Shown here: in pieces, positions 21,101 to 28,373 of the stretch
Numbering within the stretch: position 1 is the stretch's first letter
How the letters are laid out: every line of letters starts with the position of its first letter
Origin: Tissierellia bacterium
GTDB lineage: Bacteria > Bacillota > Clostridia > Peptostreptococcales > Acidaminobacteraceae
DNA: 47,003 nucleotides
Assembly: GCA_012838225.1 (NCBI GenBank)
Contig: DUPT01000023.1
Location: 1-47,003, forward strand
Reading direction: 5' to 3'
Translations under genes and position numbers: made by a program
The notes under the pieces: generated by a model
Seen by the model: only the letters and a program-made list of their open reading frames with translations
Told to the model about the DNA's origin: nothing
The model's database searches: none

Positions 21101-21805
21101 TCAGACCGAACGGTCTTTTTTAGGCCGGAGCGGCACCCGGCGATAGAACAGCCCCCAGTTGATCAAAAACCATCCGCCATATAAGACGATGAGATAGAGG
21201 GGTTTGGGCAGTGCCCGGCTTAGGATCTCGATCGGCGTACCGAGACCACCGGCCGTATAGCCATAGTCATAGCCAAAATATACATTCAACAGGAGGGCCG
21301 GGATCAACAGGATCCCCACCGGGATAAAGGCCCGCCACTGATCCCCCGGGGCCACCTGATAATAGCCTGAGGTCCACAGCAGACTTGTCCCAAGGATCGC
21401 CAGGTAGTGATAGATCAGCGACCTCAGCGGAATGAAGCTAAAAAACGGATAGTACTCCAGGTAGGTATTGAGAACGAAGCCCAGCGTGACCGCCACCATC
21501 ACGACACTCGCCAAGCAGGCCAGCGCGATCTGTCGCCACCGGCCCGGCCTTAAAAAGACCGCCGATGGTAGCAGGAGCCAAAACAAAGAGCACAGATAGA
21601 GCGGCAGCGTCGAGTTTAGGGACAGCCGGCCAAAGCGCTGCCACTCCCAGAGCCAATAGATCGGATCGAACAGCGGTGCCAAAAGCGCGATCGCGATGAG
21701 CCAGCGTCTGGCCCGATCTAAGCCGCCCTGATGGATATATCGATTCAGCCCATAGACCGAAATGATGGTAAAGGCGATGGCGGCGATATGATAACGACTG
21801 AACAT
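21101..21805 (-). CDS. YwaF-like (TIGR02206/TMEM164-type) integral membrane protein
   Basis: 234 aa with six to seven hydrophobic helices and short loops, ending in a basic tail (RPKKDRSV). The segment NSTLPLYLCSLFWLLLP in the middle matches the conserved LPL-x-LC motif of the YwaF family. GYDYGYTAGGLGTP and the closing YGGWFLINWG helix also fit. Function unknown; the YwaF family is widespread in Bacillota. Divergent from the DUF134 gene and not obviously part of an operon. Confidence 0.75.
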   Translation of the reverse strand: MFSRYHIAAIAFTIISVYGLNRYIHQGGLDRARRWLIAIALLAPLFDPIYWLWEWQRFGRLSLNSTLPLYLCSLFWLLLPSAVFLRPGRWRQIALACLASVVMVAVTLGFVLNTYLEYYPFFSFIPLRSLIYHYLAILGTSLLWTSGYYQVAPGDQWRAFIPVGILLIPALLLNVYFGYDYGYTAGGLGTPIEILSRALPKPLYLIVLYGGWFLINWGLFYRRVPLRPKKDRSV

Positions 21806-21873
21806 GGCGGCTCTCCCCTAGATAGTAAATATGTGGTATGATTTACAAACAATCCTCGTAGAAAGGTGTTATT

Positions 21874-22329
21874 ATGGCCCGGCCAACCAAACCAAGAAGT
21901 ATCCGGAGGTTTCCGGCCTCCACCACCTATCAACCCCTCGATCAGGGCGCTCGTGAGAGTGCGGTCGAGATCGGTTATGATGAGTTCGAAGCGCTTCGCT
22001 TGACTGATGTCGAGCATATGTCGCAAGAAGAAGTTGCTCAGATGATGGATATCTCGCGCCAGTCGATCCAACTGATGCTCCAGACCGCCCGGGAAAAGCT
22101 GACCAGGGCGCTGTTTGAGGGCCAGACCATCCTGATCGGCGGCGGCCATATCGAGGTCTATCACTGCCCCTATATCTGTCTCGATTGTCACCAGAGCTTC
22201 AGCATCCCGGCGACTGATCCCACCAGGGATTGCTCGGCCTGCGGCTCGGCAAACACCCGGTGCAACTCGGATGCCTTTTGCGCCCTGCACTGTCAGATCG
22301 AAGTGCAATCACCTCAAGAGAAGCCTTGA
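21874..22329 (+). CDS. DUF134/UPF0251 DNA-binding protein with zinc-binding tail
   Basis: 151 aa. The N-terminal half (MARPTKPRSIRRFP..., IGYDEFEALRLTDVEHMSQEEVAQMMDISRQSI) is the DUF134 sigma-region-4-like helix-turn-helix. The C-terminal half has eight cysteines (C98, C102, C105, C120, C123, C130, C136, C140) arranged like a zinc ribbon. DUF134 proteins are predicted regulators common in anaerobes; the target is unknown. GAAAGGTG lies before the ATG. It is transcribed alone and ends in a strong terminator. Confidence 0.9.
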   Translation: MARPTKPRSIRRFPASTTYQPLDQGARESAVEIGYDEFEALRLTDVEHMSQEEVAQMMDISRQSIQLMLQTAREKLTRALFEGQTILIGGGHIEVYHCPYICLDCHQSFSIPATDPTRDCSACGSANTRCNSDAFCALHCQIEVQSPQEKP

Positions 22330-22350
22330 ATAGCCGGCTTCTTTTTTTTT
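22320..22350 (+). terminator. Terminator of the DUF134 gene
   Basis: GAAGCC (22320-22325) / GGCTTC (22336-22341) followed by nine Ts; the stem begins inside the last codons of the gene. Confidence 0.9.
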
Positions 22351-22564
22351 ACCGCGGTTTCACTATGATAAGACAAGGGTTTAGGGGATCCCACAGCTCA
22401 GAAAAACCCTCGCGTTCATGAAAGCCCGGCGATCGGTAGACATCAATCGTCCGGTCATCGTTAGTCTTCTCATCTTCAGTCACTCGGACGATTTCCGCTG
22501 TTTCTCCCCTTGATTATCAGGTCTGTCACGTTCTCAGTATACTGACCGGCGAAGTCTTTGGCAA

Positions 22565-22594
22565 GAAAAAACCGACCAACTGATTGATCGGTTT
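22565..22594 (-). terminator. Terminator of rubrerythrin gene
   Basis: Minus strand AAACCGATCAA / TTGGTCGGTTT (one G-U pair) followed by TTTTC. Confidence 0.85.
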
Positions 22595-22603
22595 ATGTAG
22601 GGC

Positions 22604-23176
22604 TTAGTAGTTTTCCACCATGAGCTCGAAGTGTTCACGGTCGTGCTTGCAGGAGGGGCAAACTTGCGGCGGTTCGTAGCCTTCGTGCAGGTAGCCGCAG
22701 ACCCCGCATTTCCAAACGACTTTATCTTCGCGCTTGAAGACTTTGTTGTCGAGGATATTGGCTTTTAGCTTGAGGAAGCGGTCTTCGTGAGCGACTTCGG
22801 CTCGGGCGACCATCAGGAAGGTCGTGGCGACATCCTTGAAGCCTTCTTCTTTGGCGACTTCAGCAAATCCGGGATACAGGGTGGTGTGTTCTTCGTTCTC
22901 ACCATCAGCCGCGGCTTGCAGGTTTTCAGCGGTCGTGCCGACTTTACCGGCCGGATACATGGCTGTAATCTCAACGTCGCCACCCTCTAGATATTTAAAG
23001 AATTGCTTTGAGTGCTCGTATTCGTTACGGGCGGTTTCGTCGAAGAAATCGGCGATCTGATAGTAGCCTTCTTGGCGAGCTTTCTTGGCAAACATCGTAT
23101 AGCGGCCGCGAGCTTGCGATTCGCCGGCGAATGCCTTCAGCAGGTTTTGTTCAGTTTTTGTACCTTTAATGGACAT
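22604..23176 (-). CDS. rbr: Rubrerythrin
   Basis: 190 aa. A four-helix diiron domain (1-145) holds the Glu/His ligands in AFAGESQARGRYTMFA, TARNEYEHSKQFF, YPGFAEVAKEEGF and ARAEVAHEDRF. The C-terminal rubredoxin-like domain has KCGVCGYLHEG and CPSCKHDREHFEL (four Cys). It reduces H2O2 to water with electrons from rubredoxin or NAD(P)H-linked reductases in the cytoplasm of anaerobes. AAAGGAG precedes the start, and a promoter with perfect -10 lies upstream. Fits the antioxidant genes at 24.6-26.0 kb. Confidence 0.97.
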   Translation of the reverse strand: MSIKGTKTEQNLLKAFAGESQARGRYTMFAKKARQEGYYQIADFFDETARNEYEHSKQFFKYLEGGDVEITAMYPAGKVGTTAENLQAAADGENEEHTTLYPGFAEVAKEEGFKDVATTFLMVARAEVAHEDRFLKLKANILDNKVFKREDKVVWKCGVCGYLHEGYEPPQVCPSCKHDREHFELMVENY

Positions 23177-23207
23177 AAACAGTGTCTCCTTTCAATTGAT
23201 CGTAGTT

Positions 23208-23236
23208 ATTATAACACGTAATATCATAAAGGTCAT
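23208..23236 (-). promoter_or_regulatory. Promoter of rbr with AT-rich dyad
   Basis: Minus strand ATGACC (23231-23236), 17-base spacer, TATAAT (23208-23213). The -10 lies in GTTATAATAAC, a near-palindrome resembling PerR/Fur-type AT-rich boxes, but too short to name a regulator. Confidence 0.6.
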
Positions 23237-23262
23237 GTCATATAACGCCCATTTTACAAGAA

Positions 23263-23288
23263 CATTGGGCCCAAATTTGGGCCCAATG
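23263..23288 (-). terminator. 26-bp perfect palindrome, probable terminator of the decayed DUF6054 gene
   Basis: CATTGGGCCCAAA and its exact reverse complement abut with no spacer. On the minus strand it begins one base after the stop codon of the DUF6054 remnant (23290-23292) and is followed by TTCTTGT. The position suggests a terminator; such symmetry could also form a cruciform. Confidence 0.6.
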
Positions 23289-23289
23289 C

Positions 23290-23560
23290 TCAGCTGCCGA
23301 GCCGGTCGATATAGCGATCGATCGGTGTGGCAATGGTGTCTAAAAGGTCTTCTCGCCAAAGGCATTGATCTTGAAAAAAGAACGCCTGAGGGCCGCCGGA
23401 GGTAATGATCGACACAAACAATCGCGATCACTCGTAAGCGTCAGTGACAGCGAGGCCCGGTTGCCACCGACAAAGCTATAGCGCTCATAGACCCGAAAGG
23501 CCACCCGGGTATCACTAGCGACCGGTCGCTCACTCCCAGCACACGTATCAGGCAGTTGGT
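23290..23560 (-). pseudogene. DUF6054 family remnant with several frameshifts
   Basis: No single frame is open, but the minus strand spells a DUF6054-like protein when frames are changed. One frame gives RVAFRVYERYSFVGGNRASL and SLTLTS. After a shift near 23420 the next gives LFVSIITSGGPQAFF. After a second shift at a run of six As (23374-23379) the first frame returns with FFKINAFGEKTF. After a third near 23343 the frame is LLDTIATPIDRYIDRLGS then stop. The N-terminal part is missing. Recognition rests on remembered family motifs (ERYS, GGNR, ITSGG, FKIN.FGE). Type of function unknown. Confidence 0.65.
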
Positions 23561-23726
23561 GGATGAAAAGACAAAGTCTCCTAATCGTGATTTGCTGGAT
23601 AGCAAGGAACTATATCCATTTATTAGCACCAGCTCTATTGAGAGTTTTCTTAGGAAGTTAGTCGATGCTGGGGAGCTAAAACGAGAAGGCTCAGGCATAG
23701 CCTCCTACTACATTAGGCTCAAATGA
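23544..23726 (+). pseudogene. C-terminal fragment of a winged-helix protein
   Basis: An open frame without any start codon runs to TGA 23724-23726. The last 60 codons read like a real protein end: RQLVDEKTKSPNRDLLDSKE, then SSIESFLRKLVDAGELKREG and SGIASYYIRLK. The helix-wing pattern resembles the C-terminal domain of Fic-family or similar regulators, or of transcription factors, but I cannot name it. AT-rich compared with its surroundings, and it directly abuts the DUF6054 remnant on the opposite strand. Confidence 0.5.
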
Positions 23727-24025
23727 TCAGCTTACTAAGCTCAGAATACCGGTAGGAAACTAATTTCTCAAGCAACCAATAGGAATCACATAAACGCCAT
23801 CTTCTCTTCTGTAAGCATAACCGCTGCAAGTAATAACAGTTAAGAAAGAGTGTATTATACAATACAACTCCCAGATTTTAGATGTTTTAACTCTCGGATT
23901 TTGCTTTTTTACATTTCAGAAAACTGTTCGAAGCAGTTTTCCTAAAGCAAAATTATGAGTGACATATACTCAATATAAACCGACATCTAGGTATCGGTTT
24001 ATACACCATCATCCAATAATTGTTT
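23727..24025. other. AT-rich non-coding stretch with two hairpins
   Basis: No gene is visible. Perfect hairpins occur at 23919-23926/23934-23941 (GAAAACTG/CAGTTTTC) and 23976-23983/23994-24001 (TAAACCGA/TCGGTTTA). The second lies downstream of the BRO-like remnant on the minus strand and may be its terminator. Base composition contrasts with the GC-richer core. Confidence 0.5.
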
Positions 24026-24257
24026 CTAATTATTTCTCAAGGATTCAGATCGACTGATTTTCAGCTGTCGACAAAATGTCGACAGTTGACTTTGTTCTTC
24101 TTTGGTCATTCTTTTTTTACTCGACACCAATTATCTCTTGGATTACTGCTGTCGGTTAATACACCAACAACATCCACGACAGAAAAAGGCGTTCTTCTTT
24201 TTCATTATCCCAAGCGGATCGAATTTCCTTGTTTTCGTAAAGGTTTATCTCGTTCAT
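24026..24257 (-). pseudogene. Frameshifted BRO-N/DinD-type phage antirepressor remnant
   Basis: Start ATG at 24255-24257 with GGGAG upstream gives MNEINLYENKEIRSAWDNEK then EER. A +1/-1 change yields FSVVDVVGVLTDSSNPRDNW and CRVKKE. A second change yields KKRMTKEEQSQLSTFCRQLK and ISRSESLRNN before a stop. The order and motifs (ENK.IR..WD, FSVVDVVGVLTDS..PR.YW, QLSTFC.QLK) are those of the BRO-family antirepressors found in phages and many bacterial chromosomes. Only the N-terminal domain is left. It also contains a perfect hairpin CTGTCGACA-AAA-TGTCGACAG. Confidence 0.7.
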
Positions 24258-24537
24258 TGCAGAAACTCCCTCTAAATAATTCTAGCTTGTCCTTATCTAA
24301 CCTGTATGATGATAATTCTTTGTTTCCTTCTAAGCAGCACATAATTTGCTGTTTTTACTTTTTGTATAAGCTCCAAAACCTTTGCTATTAGCGGCTTTTC
24401 GCCTTGTTGTCACTATTATGACCTCCAGACTGATCGAGGAGCTGCCCTCGGAGATGGTCTGTTGACAATAAAAGCAGGACCTCGGAAAAACTTTCCTTAA
24501 GCTTCGTTCAGATTTGGCCATCGTCTCCCCCACCTAC
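24258..24537. other. Intergenic stretch, no supported gene
   Basis: Short open frames exist on both strands but none has family features, a convincing ribosome-binding site, or codon use like the neighbours. AT-rich; probably remains of the same decayed insertion. Confidence 0.5.
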
Positions 24538-24567
24538 AAAAAAACCGGTGATCACAATGACCACCGG
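24538..24567 (-). terminator. Terminator of ferritin gene
   Basis: Minus strand CCGGTGGTCA-TTG-TGATCACCGG (one G-U pair) followed by seven Ts. Confidence 0.92.
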
Positions 24568-24588
24568 CACTTTTATTCCTCTATCAGA

Positions 24589-25119
24589 TTATTCTTCTTC
24601 GCCGGTCGGGATCAGACCATCCGGCAGCGGTGAGTAGCCGCGGGTAGCCATGGCTGCATTCATCTGCATGACGGCCGGCTTGGCACAATCGGACCAGCGC
24701 AGCTTGTCTACGATACCGCCGAAGGTGTCTTCTTCTTCGACCTGCTCATCGACAAACCATTGCAGCATGGTGAAGGATTTGTATTCCTGGTTATCCATGG
24801 CGATCTTCATCATCTCATCAAACTGCTTGGTGATGAATTTTTCGTGCTCCAGCGCCTTTTCCCAAACGTCCATGACGCTTTCGAATTCATCCATCGGCTT
24901 GTTGATGCCAAGCATCTTCGGACGCTCGCCGCGCTCATCGAGGTGATGCCAGATCTTCATGGCGTGGTTCATTTCTTCCAGATGCTGATAATACATCCAG
25001 TTGCCCATGCCATCGAGGCCTTCTTCATTGAAATAGCCGGCCATTTCCAGATAGATGTGGGCGCTTTCGATCTCAAGGGCGATTTGCTCATTGAGACGTT
25101 GCAGTAACTCTTTATTCAT
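24589..25119 (-). CDS. ftn: Ferritin (non-heme, FtnA-like)
   Basis: 176 aa. Stores iron as ferric mineral in a 24-mer shell. Ferroxidase ligands are visible: E17 region (QIALEIESAHIYLEMAGYF), the LEEMNHAMK helix (Glu/His), and FVDEQVEEEDTF in the third helix. The four-helix-bundle length is normal, and a short acidic tail (PTGEEE) follows. It is last in the rubredoxin / desulfoferrodoxin / ferritin cluster, separated by a perfect intercistronic hairpin that may modulate its level. AGGAGG precedes the start. Linkage to superoxide reductase fits control of Fenton iron. Confidence 0.96.
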   Translation of the reverse strand: MNKELLQRLNEQIALEIESAHIYLEMAGYFNEEGLDGMGNWMYYQHLEEMNHAMKIWHHLDERGERPKMLGINKPMDEFESVMDVWEKALEHEKFITKQFDEMMKIAMDNQEYKSFTMLQWFVDEQVEEEDTFGGIVDKLRWSDCAKPAVMQMNAAMATRGYSPLPDGLIPTGEEE

Positions 25120-25137
25120 TAAAAACCTCCTGTGAGA

Positions 25138-25165
25138 ACAAACAAGCTGGAGTCAGCTTGTTTGT
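25138..25165 (-). terminator. Intercistronic hairpin between dfx and ftn
   Basis: 11-bp perfect stem ACAAACAAGCT / AGCTTGTTTGT with six-base loop. On the minus strand it is followed only by TCTCACA, so it is a weak terminator or an mRNA-stability hairpin rather than a full stop. Confidence 0.6.
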
Positions 25166-25177
25166 CAGTGTGTTTGG

Positions 25178-25810
25178 TTAACCTTCATAAACCTCGAACA
25201 TGTCTTTGCCGACCCCACAGAGCGGGCAGACCCAGTCCTCCGGTAGGTCCTCAAAGCTGGTACCGGCTGCGATGCCTCCGTCCGGGTCGCCTTCGACCGG
25301 ATCGTAGATATAACCGCAAGCGGTACAGAGGTATTTGGTTTGGTCAAAATCAGCCGGCGCTTCTGCTGCAGCTTCTTCGACCGGGGCAGCTGCCTCAGTC
25401 GGTTGGCCATCCCGTTTGGCTTTAAAGCCGGTGAGATCGTTGTTCCAAAGACCGTGCAGATTGCAGTATTCATACAAGAAGAGCGGTTCTTCGTCGACTA
25501 AGAATTCAGCCACGGGCTCCTGATTGGGCTCCAGGAATTGGAACAGGGTGTGCTTGTTGGTCGTCAGAGCAATCCACTCGATGTAATGTTCTTCGGTCAT
25601 CGGATGAAGTGTGCTGCCAACAGTGACTCGGTAGCCGCCCTCGATCTTTTCCAGGATCGGGACATGCTTCTCCAAGGCCATTTCGGCCGATTGAGGCACC
25701 ATCAGCTTCATTTCTTCACCGCAACAGACCAGGGCTCCATCACCACCGTGGAGGACCCATACGATGTTTCCACAAACTTCGCACTTATAAACTTCGTATC
25801 TTCTTGCCAT
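25178..25810 (-). CDS. dfx: Desulfoferrodoxin (superoxide reductase) fused to C-terminal rubredoxin
   Basis: 210 aa in three parts. (1) Desulforedoxin-like Fe(Cys)4 centre: C10, C13, C29, C30. (2) Superoxide reductase domain with its catalytic E47-K48-H49 and iron ligands H69, H75, C116 and H119 (EYCNLHGLW). (3) After an Ala/Glu/Pro-rich linker (about 135-155), a complete rubredoxin with C162, C165 ([11 protein letters not shown]) and C195, C198 (CPLCGVGKD). Superoxide is reduced to H2O2 using electrons normally supplied by rubredoxin; here the donor is tethered. The gene follows a separate rubredoxin gene with a 10-base gap. Confidence 0.96.
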   Translation of the reverse strand: MARRYEVYKCEVCGNIVWVLHGGDGALVCCGEEMKLMVPQSAEMALEKHVPILEKIEGGYRVTVGSTLHPMTEEHYIEWIALTTNKHTLFQFLEPNQEPVAEFLVDEEPLFLYEYCNLHGLWNNDLTGFKAKRDGQPTEAAAPVEEAAAEAPADFDQTKYLCTACGYIYDPVEGDPDGGIAAGTSFEDLPEDWVCPLCGVGKDMFEVYEG

Positions 25811-25820
25811 GAATGTCTAC

Positions 25821-25982
25821 CTACCCTTCGTAAGGTTCAAACATGTCTTTGCCGACGCCGCAAACCGGGCAGACCCAGTCTTCCGGCAGATCGTCAAAGG
25901 CGGTACCCGGATCGATTCCACCGTCGACATCGCCCACTTCGGGGTCATAGATGTACTGACATGCTAAGCAAATGTACTTCAT
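25821..25982 (-). CDS. rub: Rubredoxin
   Basis: 53 aa. Single Fe(Cys)4 electron carrier: [12 protein letters not shown] and [15 protein letters not shown] give the four Cys ligands, with the standard spacing and the [17 protein letters not shown] core. GGAGAAATT precedes the ATG. It closely resembles the rubredoxin domain fused to the next gene, which suggests duplication and fusion. First gene of the superoxide-defence operon; probably donates electrons to desulfoferrodoxin and rubrerythrin. Confidence 0.97.
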   Translation of the reverse strand: MKYICLACQYIYDPEVGDVDGGIDPGTAFDDLPEDWVCPVCGVGKDMFEPYEG

Positions 25983-26087
25983 AATTTCTCCTTTACTTGT
26001 GTGATCGCTCTAATGATACCCGTGAGAGAGCCGGCATAACAAATTTACCTGGGTCACAGCCGGGATATCGATTAATCATCCGTCACA

Positions 26088-26116
26088 ATTATAGCATAAG
26101 ATAGCAATCATCAAAA
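26088..26116 (-). promoter_or_regulatory. Tentative promoter of the rubredoxin operon
   Basis: Minus strand perfect TATAAT (26088-26093); 17 bases upstream is TTTTGA (26111-26116), a poor -35. Located about 105 bases before the rubredoxin start. Confidence 0.45.
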
Positions 26117-26120
26117 GGCC

Positions 26121-26150
26121 AAAAATGGACCCTTTTTCACAGGGTCCATT
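26121..26150 (-). terminator. Terminator of the ABC-2 exporter operon
   Basis: AATGGACCCT / AGGGTCCATT perfect 10-bp stem, T-run on the minus strand, directly after the second permease gene. Confidence 0.9.
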
Positions 26151-26156
26151 GTCGTG

Positions 26157-27284
26157 TTAGATAAAGGCCTGACTGTTTCGCCGCCGGGCCAGCGAGAAGA
26201 TGCCCAGCGCCAAAAACAAGACCAAAAAGCCGAGCAGTGCGATCAGATAGTGGGGCTTCTGCATAAAGCCCGCCCCCTTTTGGACCGAGTCCAGCCACTG
26301 ATTGGCCCAGTACTGCGGAGTGATCGCGGCCACCTTTCGCATAAAATCAGGCATCAGATAGATTGGCCAAAAGCTCCCACCGAGCATCGCCCCGATGGTC
26401 GTCAGGATCGTCCGGATATTTCCGCTCAGACTGGTCGTAGGGACGATCAGGGCCAGCCAGATCCCGATAGCAATCCAGACCAAGCCATAGATCAACCAGA
26501 CCAGATACATCTCGGGCGTCGTTCGAAGCTGCAGCAGGAAGGTTCCGATCAAGTAGATCGAGACCAGATTGATCAGCAGGAAGAACAATCCGGTGGCGAC
26601 ATTGGCTAAGAGATAGCCCCACCGGCTGACCGGTGCCCGCTTGATCCGGTCCTGCGTCTTCCAGGCTTTTTCTCGCTGGATGAGCTGACCGATCTGGATC
26701 ATATTGATCGACAAAAGATAGATCAATAGCCCACTGCTGACCGACAGCCCCCGCCTCACCTGATGCTCCGAGCGATCGATTTGAAACTGAACACCCTCAT
26801 CACGAAGCGAAGCGCTGCTCTCGATCAAGGCCTTGGCATCGGCCGGCTGCTCGATCGCTACGATCGTCTGCAGGGCGTTCAAGAAGATATTGATCTGGGC
26901 CCGGGTCATCGTCACGATCTCTTGACCCTGGACCGAGGTGATAGTGACCCTTGGCTTGCCACCGGCCAGAATCTCATCTTCAAAGCCGGCCGGGATCGTC
27001 AGGACCGCCTCGATCTCAGACTCGATCAGCTTTTCCTCACTGACCTTAGCCGTCATCGCTTCGGTCTCATTACCGACCGACGCCAATTCCTCGGTCAACC
27101 GGGTCGATACGACCGACCGGTCATGATCGACCACGCCGATCTTTAGATAGTCTCGGCCATCGGCTTCGATCATCAGACTGATTGCCATCAATACGACCGG
27201 CAGGATCACCAGTGTGAGGATGAGTGATTTTCGGGCTAATAGCAAACGGATATTGTTTTTAATCAATGCGAACATAGTCTGCAC
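26157..27284 (-). CDS. ABC-2 type transporter permease (second)
   Basis: 375 aa. An N-terminal membrane helix (about 20-37, LILTLVILPVVLMAISLMI) is followed by a large extracytoplasmic region (about 40-180). Five more helices follow from about 185 to the end, the layout of ABC-2 permeases of the YhgE/LinA/drug-export type. The start may be ATG 27284 or the ATG three codons later; it overlaps the preceding gene by 26 bases. The ATPase lies two genes upstream. Substrate unknown; the NarL-type regulator pair next door suggests envelope-stress or antimicrobial-peptide-linked export. Confidence 0.88.
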   Translation of the reverse strand: MQTMFALIKNNIRLLLARKSLILTLVILPVVLMAISLMIEADGRDYLKIGVVDHDRSVVSTRLTEELASVGNETEAMTAKVSEEKLIESEIEAVLTIPAGFEDEILAGGKPRVTITSVQGQEIVTMTRAQINIFLNALQTIVAIEQPADAKALIESSASLRDEGVQFQIDRSEHQVRRGLSVSSGLLIYLLSINMIQIGQLIQREKAWKTQDRIKRAPVSRWGYLLANVATGLFFLLINLVSIYLIGTFLLQLRTTPEMYLVWLIYGLVWIAIGIWLALIVPTTSLSGNIRTILTTIGAMLGGSFWPIYLMPDFMRKVAAITPQYWANQWLDSVQKGAGFMQKPHYLIALLGFLVLFLALGIFSLARRRNSQAFI

Positions 27285-28365
27285 CTCGCTGACTGAACAG
27301 GTAGCCGGCCACGACCAGTAGAACGACCGAGATCAGGCCAAACCGGATCCCAAGCGGCACGATCTTTTCCGACAGGCCCTGATAGACCGACTGAAAGATG
27401 GCTTCATTGATCCATTTTACGGGTGAATATTGCTGAAGCGTACCGATCACTCCCAGCTGATCGACCGGAAAATAAGCCCCGCCGACAAACAGGAACAGAT
27501 TGATCAGAAACACCATGATGCCTTCACTCAGCTTTAGCTTCGACGCCAGCTGATTGAGGGCGATCCCTAAGGAGCAGGTAAAAACGCCATAGGGGATCAG
27601 CAGTGCCGCCAGTTGGCCCAGATGACCGTAGTTCACGCCAAACACCAGGCTATTGGCCGCCACGATGATCGAGGCCTGAAGCGTCAGGATCAAGATGGCG
27701 GCAATCACCTTGGAGCCAAATATCAGAGTCATCGGCGTCGGCGATGTCTTCAGTCGGATATTCGTCCGATTCCTAGCCTCAAAGCCGACCAGCTCGGCCG
27801 CTTGGAGCGTGCCATACATCATGATCAGCGTCAGCATCGTGACGCCGTAGTAGTCGAAGGAGCTCGGCTCAGCCTGGGTGGCGATGCCCTTCAGCTCCAC
27901 CTGATCATTCACCTCCAGCGGCATCAGATCAGGCCGGCCGTGACGCGACACATAGCTGAACAGATTGGCCTGATGCGAAAAGGCACTGCTATACATCCGG
28001 ATCATCAGATTCTCGAGGCTCTTATCCGAGGTGCTCGTCAGATGGCGGATGGTGCCGGACTCCAAGAACACGATGTTTTCATTCTCGCCTCGCTCAAACC
28101 GTTCCAGTGCTTCGGCTTGCGTCATCGGCACAAAATCGATATTGACCGGCGCGGCGTTGTCGCGGTAGACATCACCAAAAGACGAATCGGTCTCGACCAA
28201 CGGCACGGCCATCTCCGGCAGATCGATGACACGGGTGCTGATCGAGGATAAGCCCATCCCCAGCACCCAGGTGAGAGCGATCGGAAACAGGATCATCATA
28301 AACAGACTCTGTGGTGTCTGGAGCAGATGGAGCAGTTCTTTTTTGAGTAGCGGTAGGATCCTCAT
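27259..28365 (-). CDS. ABC-2 type transporter permease (first)
   Basis: 368 aa. The N-terminal helix (LFMMILFPIALTWVLGMGL) is followed by an extracytoplasmic domain (about 45-175). Further helices include VTMLTLIMMYGTLQAAE and ILTLQASIIVAANSLVF, with VVLLVVAGYLFSQR near the C-terminus. It pairs with the following gene to form the membrane part of the exporter. It begins 8 bases after the ATPase stop. The FGSKVIAAI segment is typical of this permease family. Confidence 0.88.
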   Translation of the reverse strand: MRILPLLKKELLHLLQTPQSLFMMILFPIALTWVLGMGLSSISTRVIDLPEMAVPLVETDSSFGDVYRDNAAPVNIDFVPMTQAEALERFERGENENIVFLESGTIRHLTSTSDKSLENLMIRMYSSAFSHQANLFSYVSRHGRPDLMPLEVNDQVELKGIATQAEPSSFDYYGVTMLTLIMMYGTLQAAELVGFEARNRTNIRLKTSPTPMTLIFGSKVIAAILILTLQASIIVAANSLVFGVNYGHLGQLAALLIPYGVFTCSLGIALNQLASKLKLSEGIMVFLINLFLFVGGAYFPVDQLGVIGTLQQYSPVKWINEAIFQSVYQGLSEKIVPLGIRFGLISVVLLVVAGYLFSQRGADYVRID

Positions 28366-28373
28366 AGCGCCTC

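Noticed and set aside
22349..22505. Short minus-strand frame (VTEDEKTNDDRTIDVYRSPG and onward) between DUF134 and rbr
   Set aside because: Overlaps the DUF134 terminator, has no ATG and no good Shine-Dalgarno; may be a decayed gene end, but not convincing.
24020..24391. 123-codon plus-strand frame
   Set aside because: Antisense to the BRO-type remnant, with low-complexity Phe/Leu/Ser content typical of AT-rich non-coding DNA.
24330..24533. 67-codon minus-strand frame in the decayed region
   Set aside because: No family motif, poor codon use, weak start context.
15366..25156. Shared ten-base hairpin core CTGGAGTCAG in the sodA terminator and the dfx-ftn hairpin
   Set aside because: The two stand in opposite orientation to transcription and the outer stems differ; probably coincidence.
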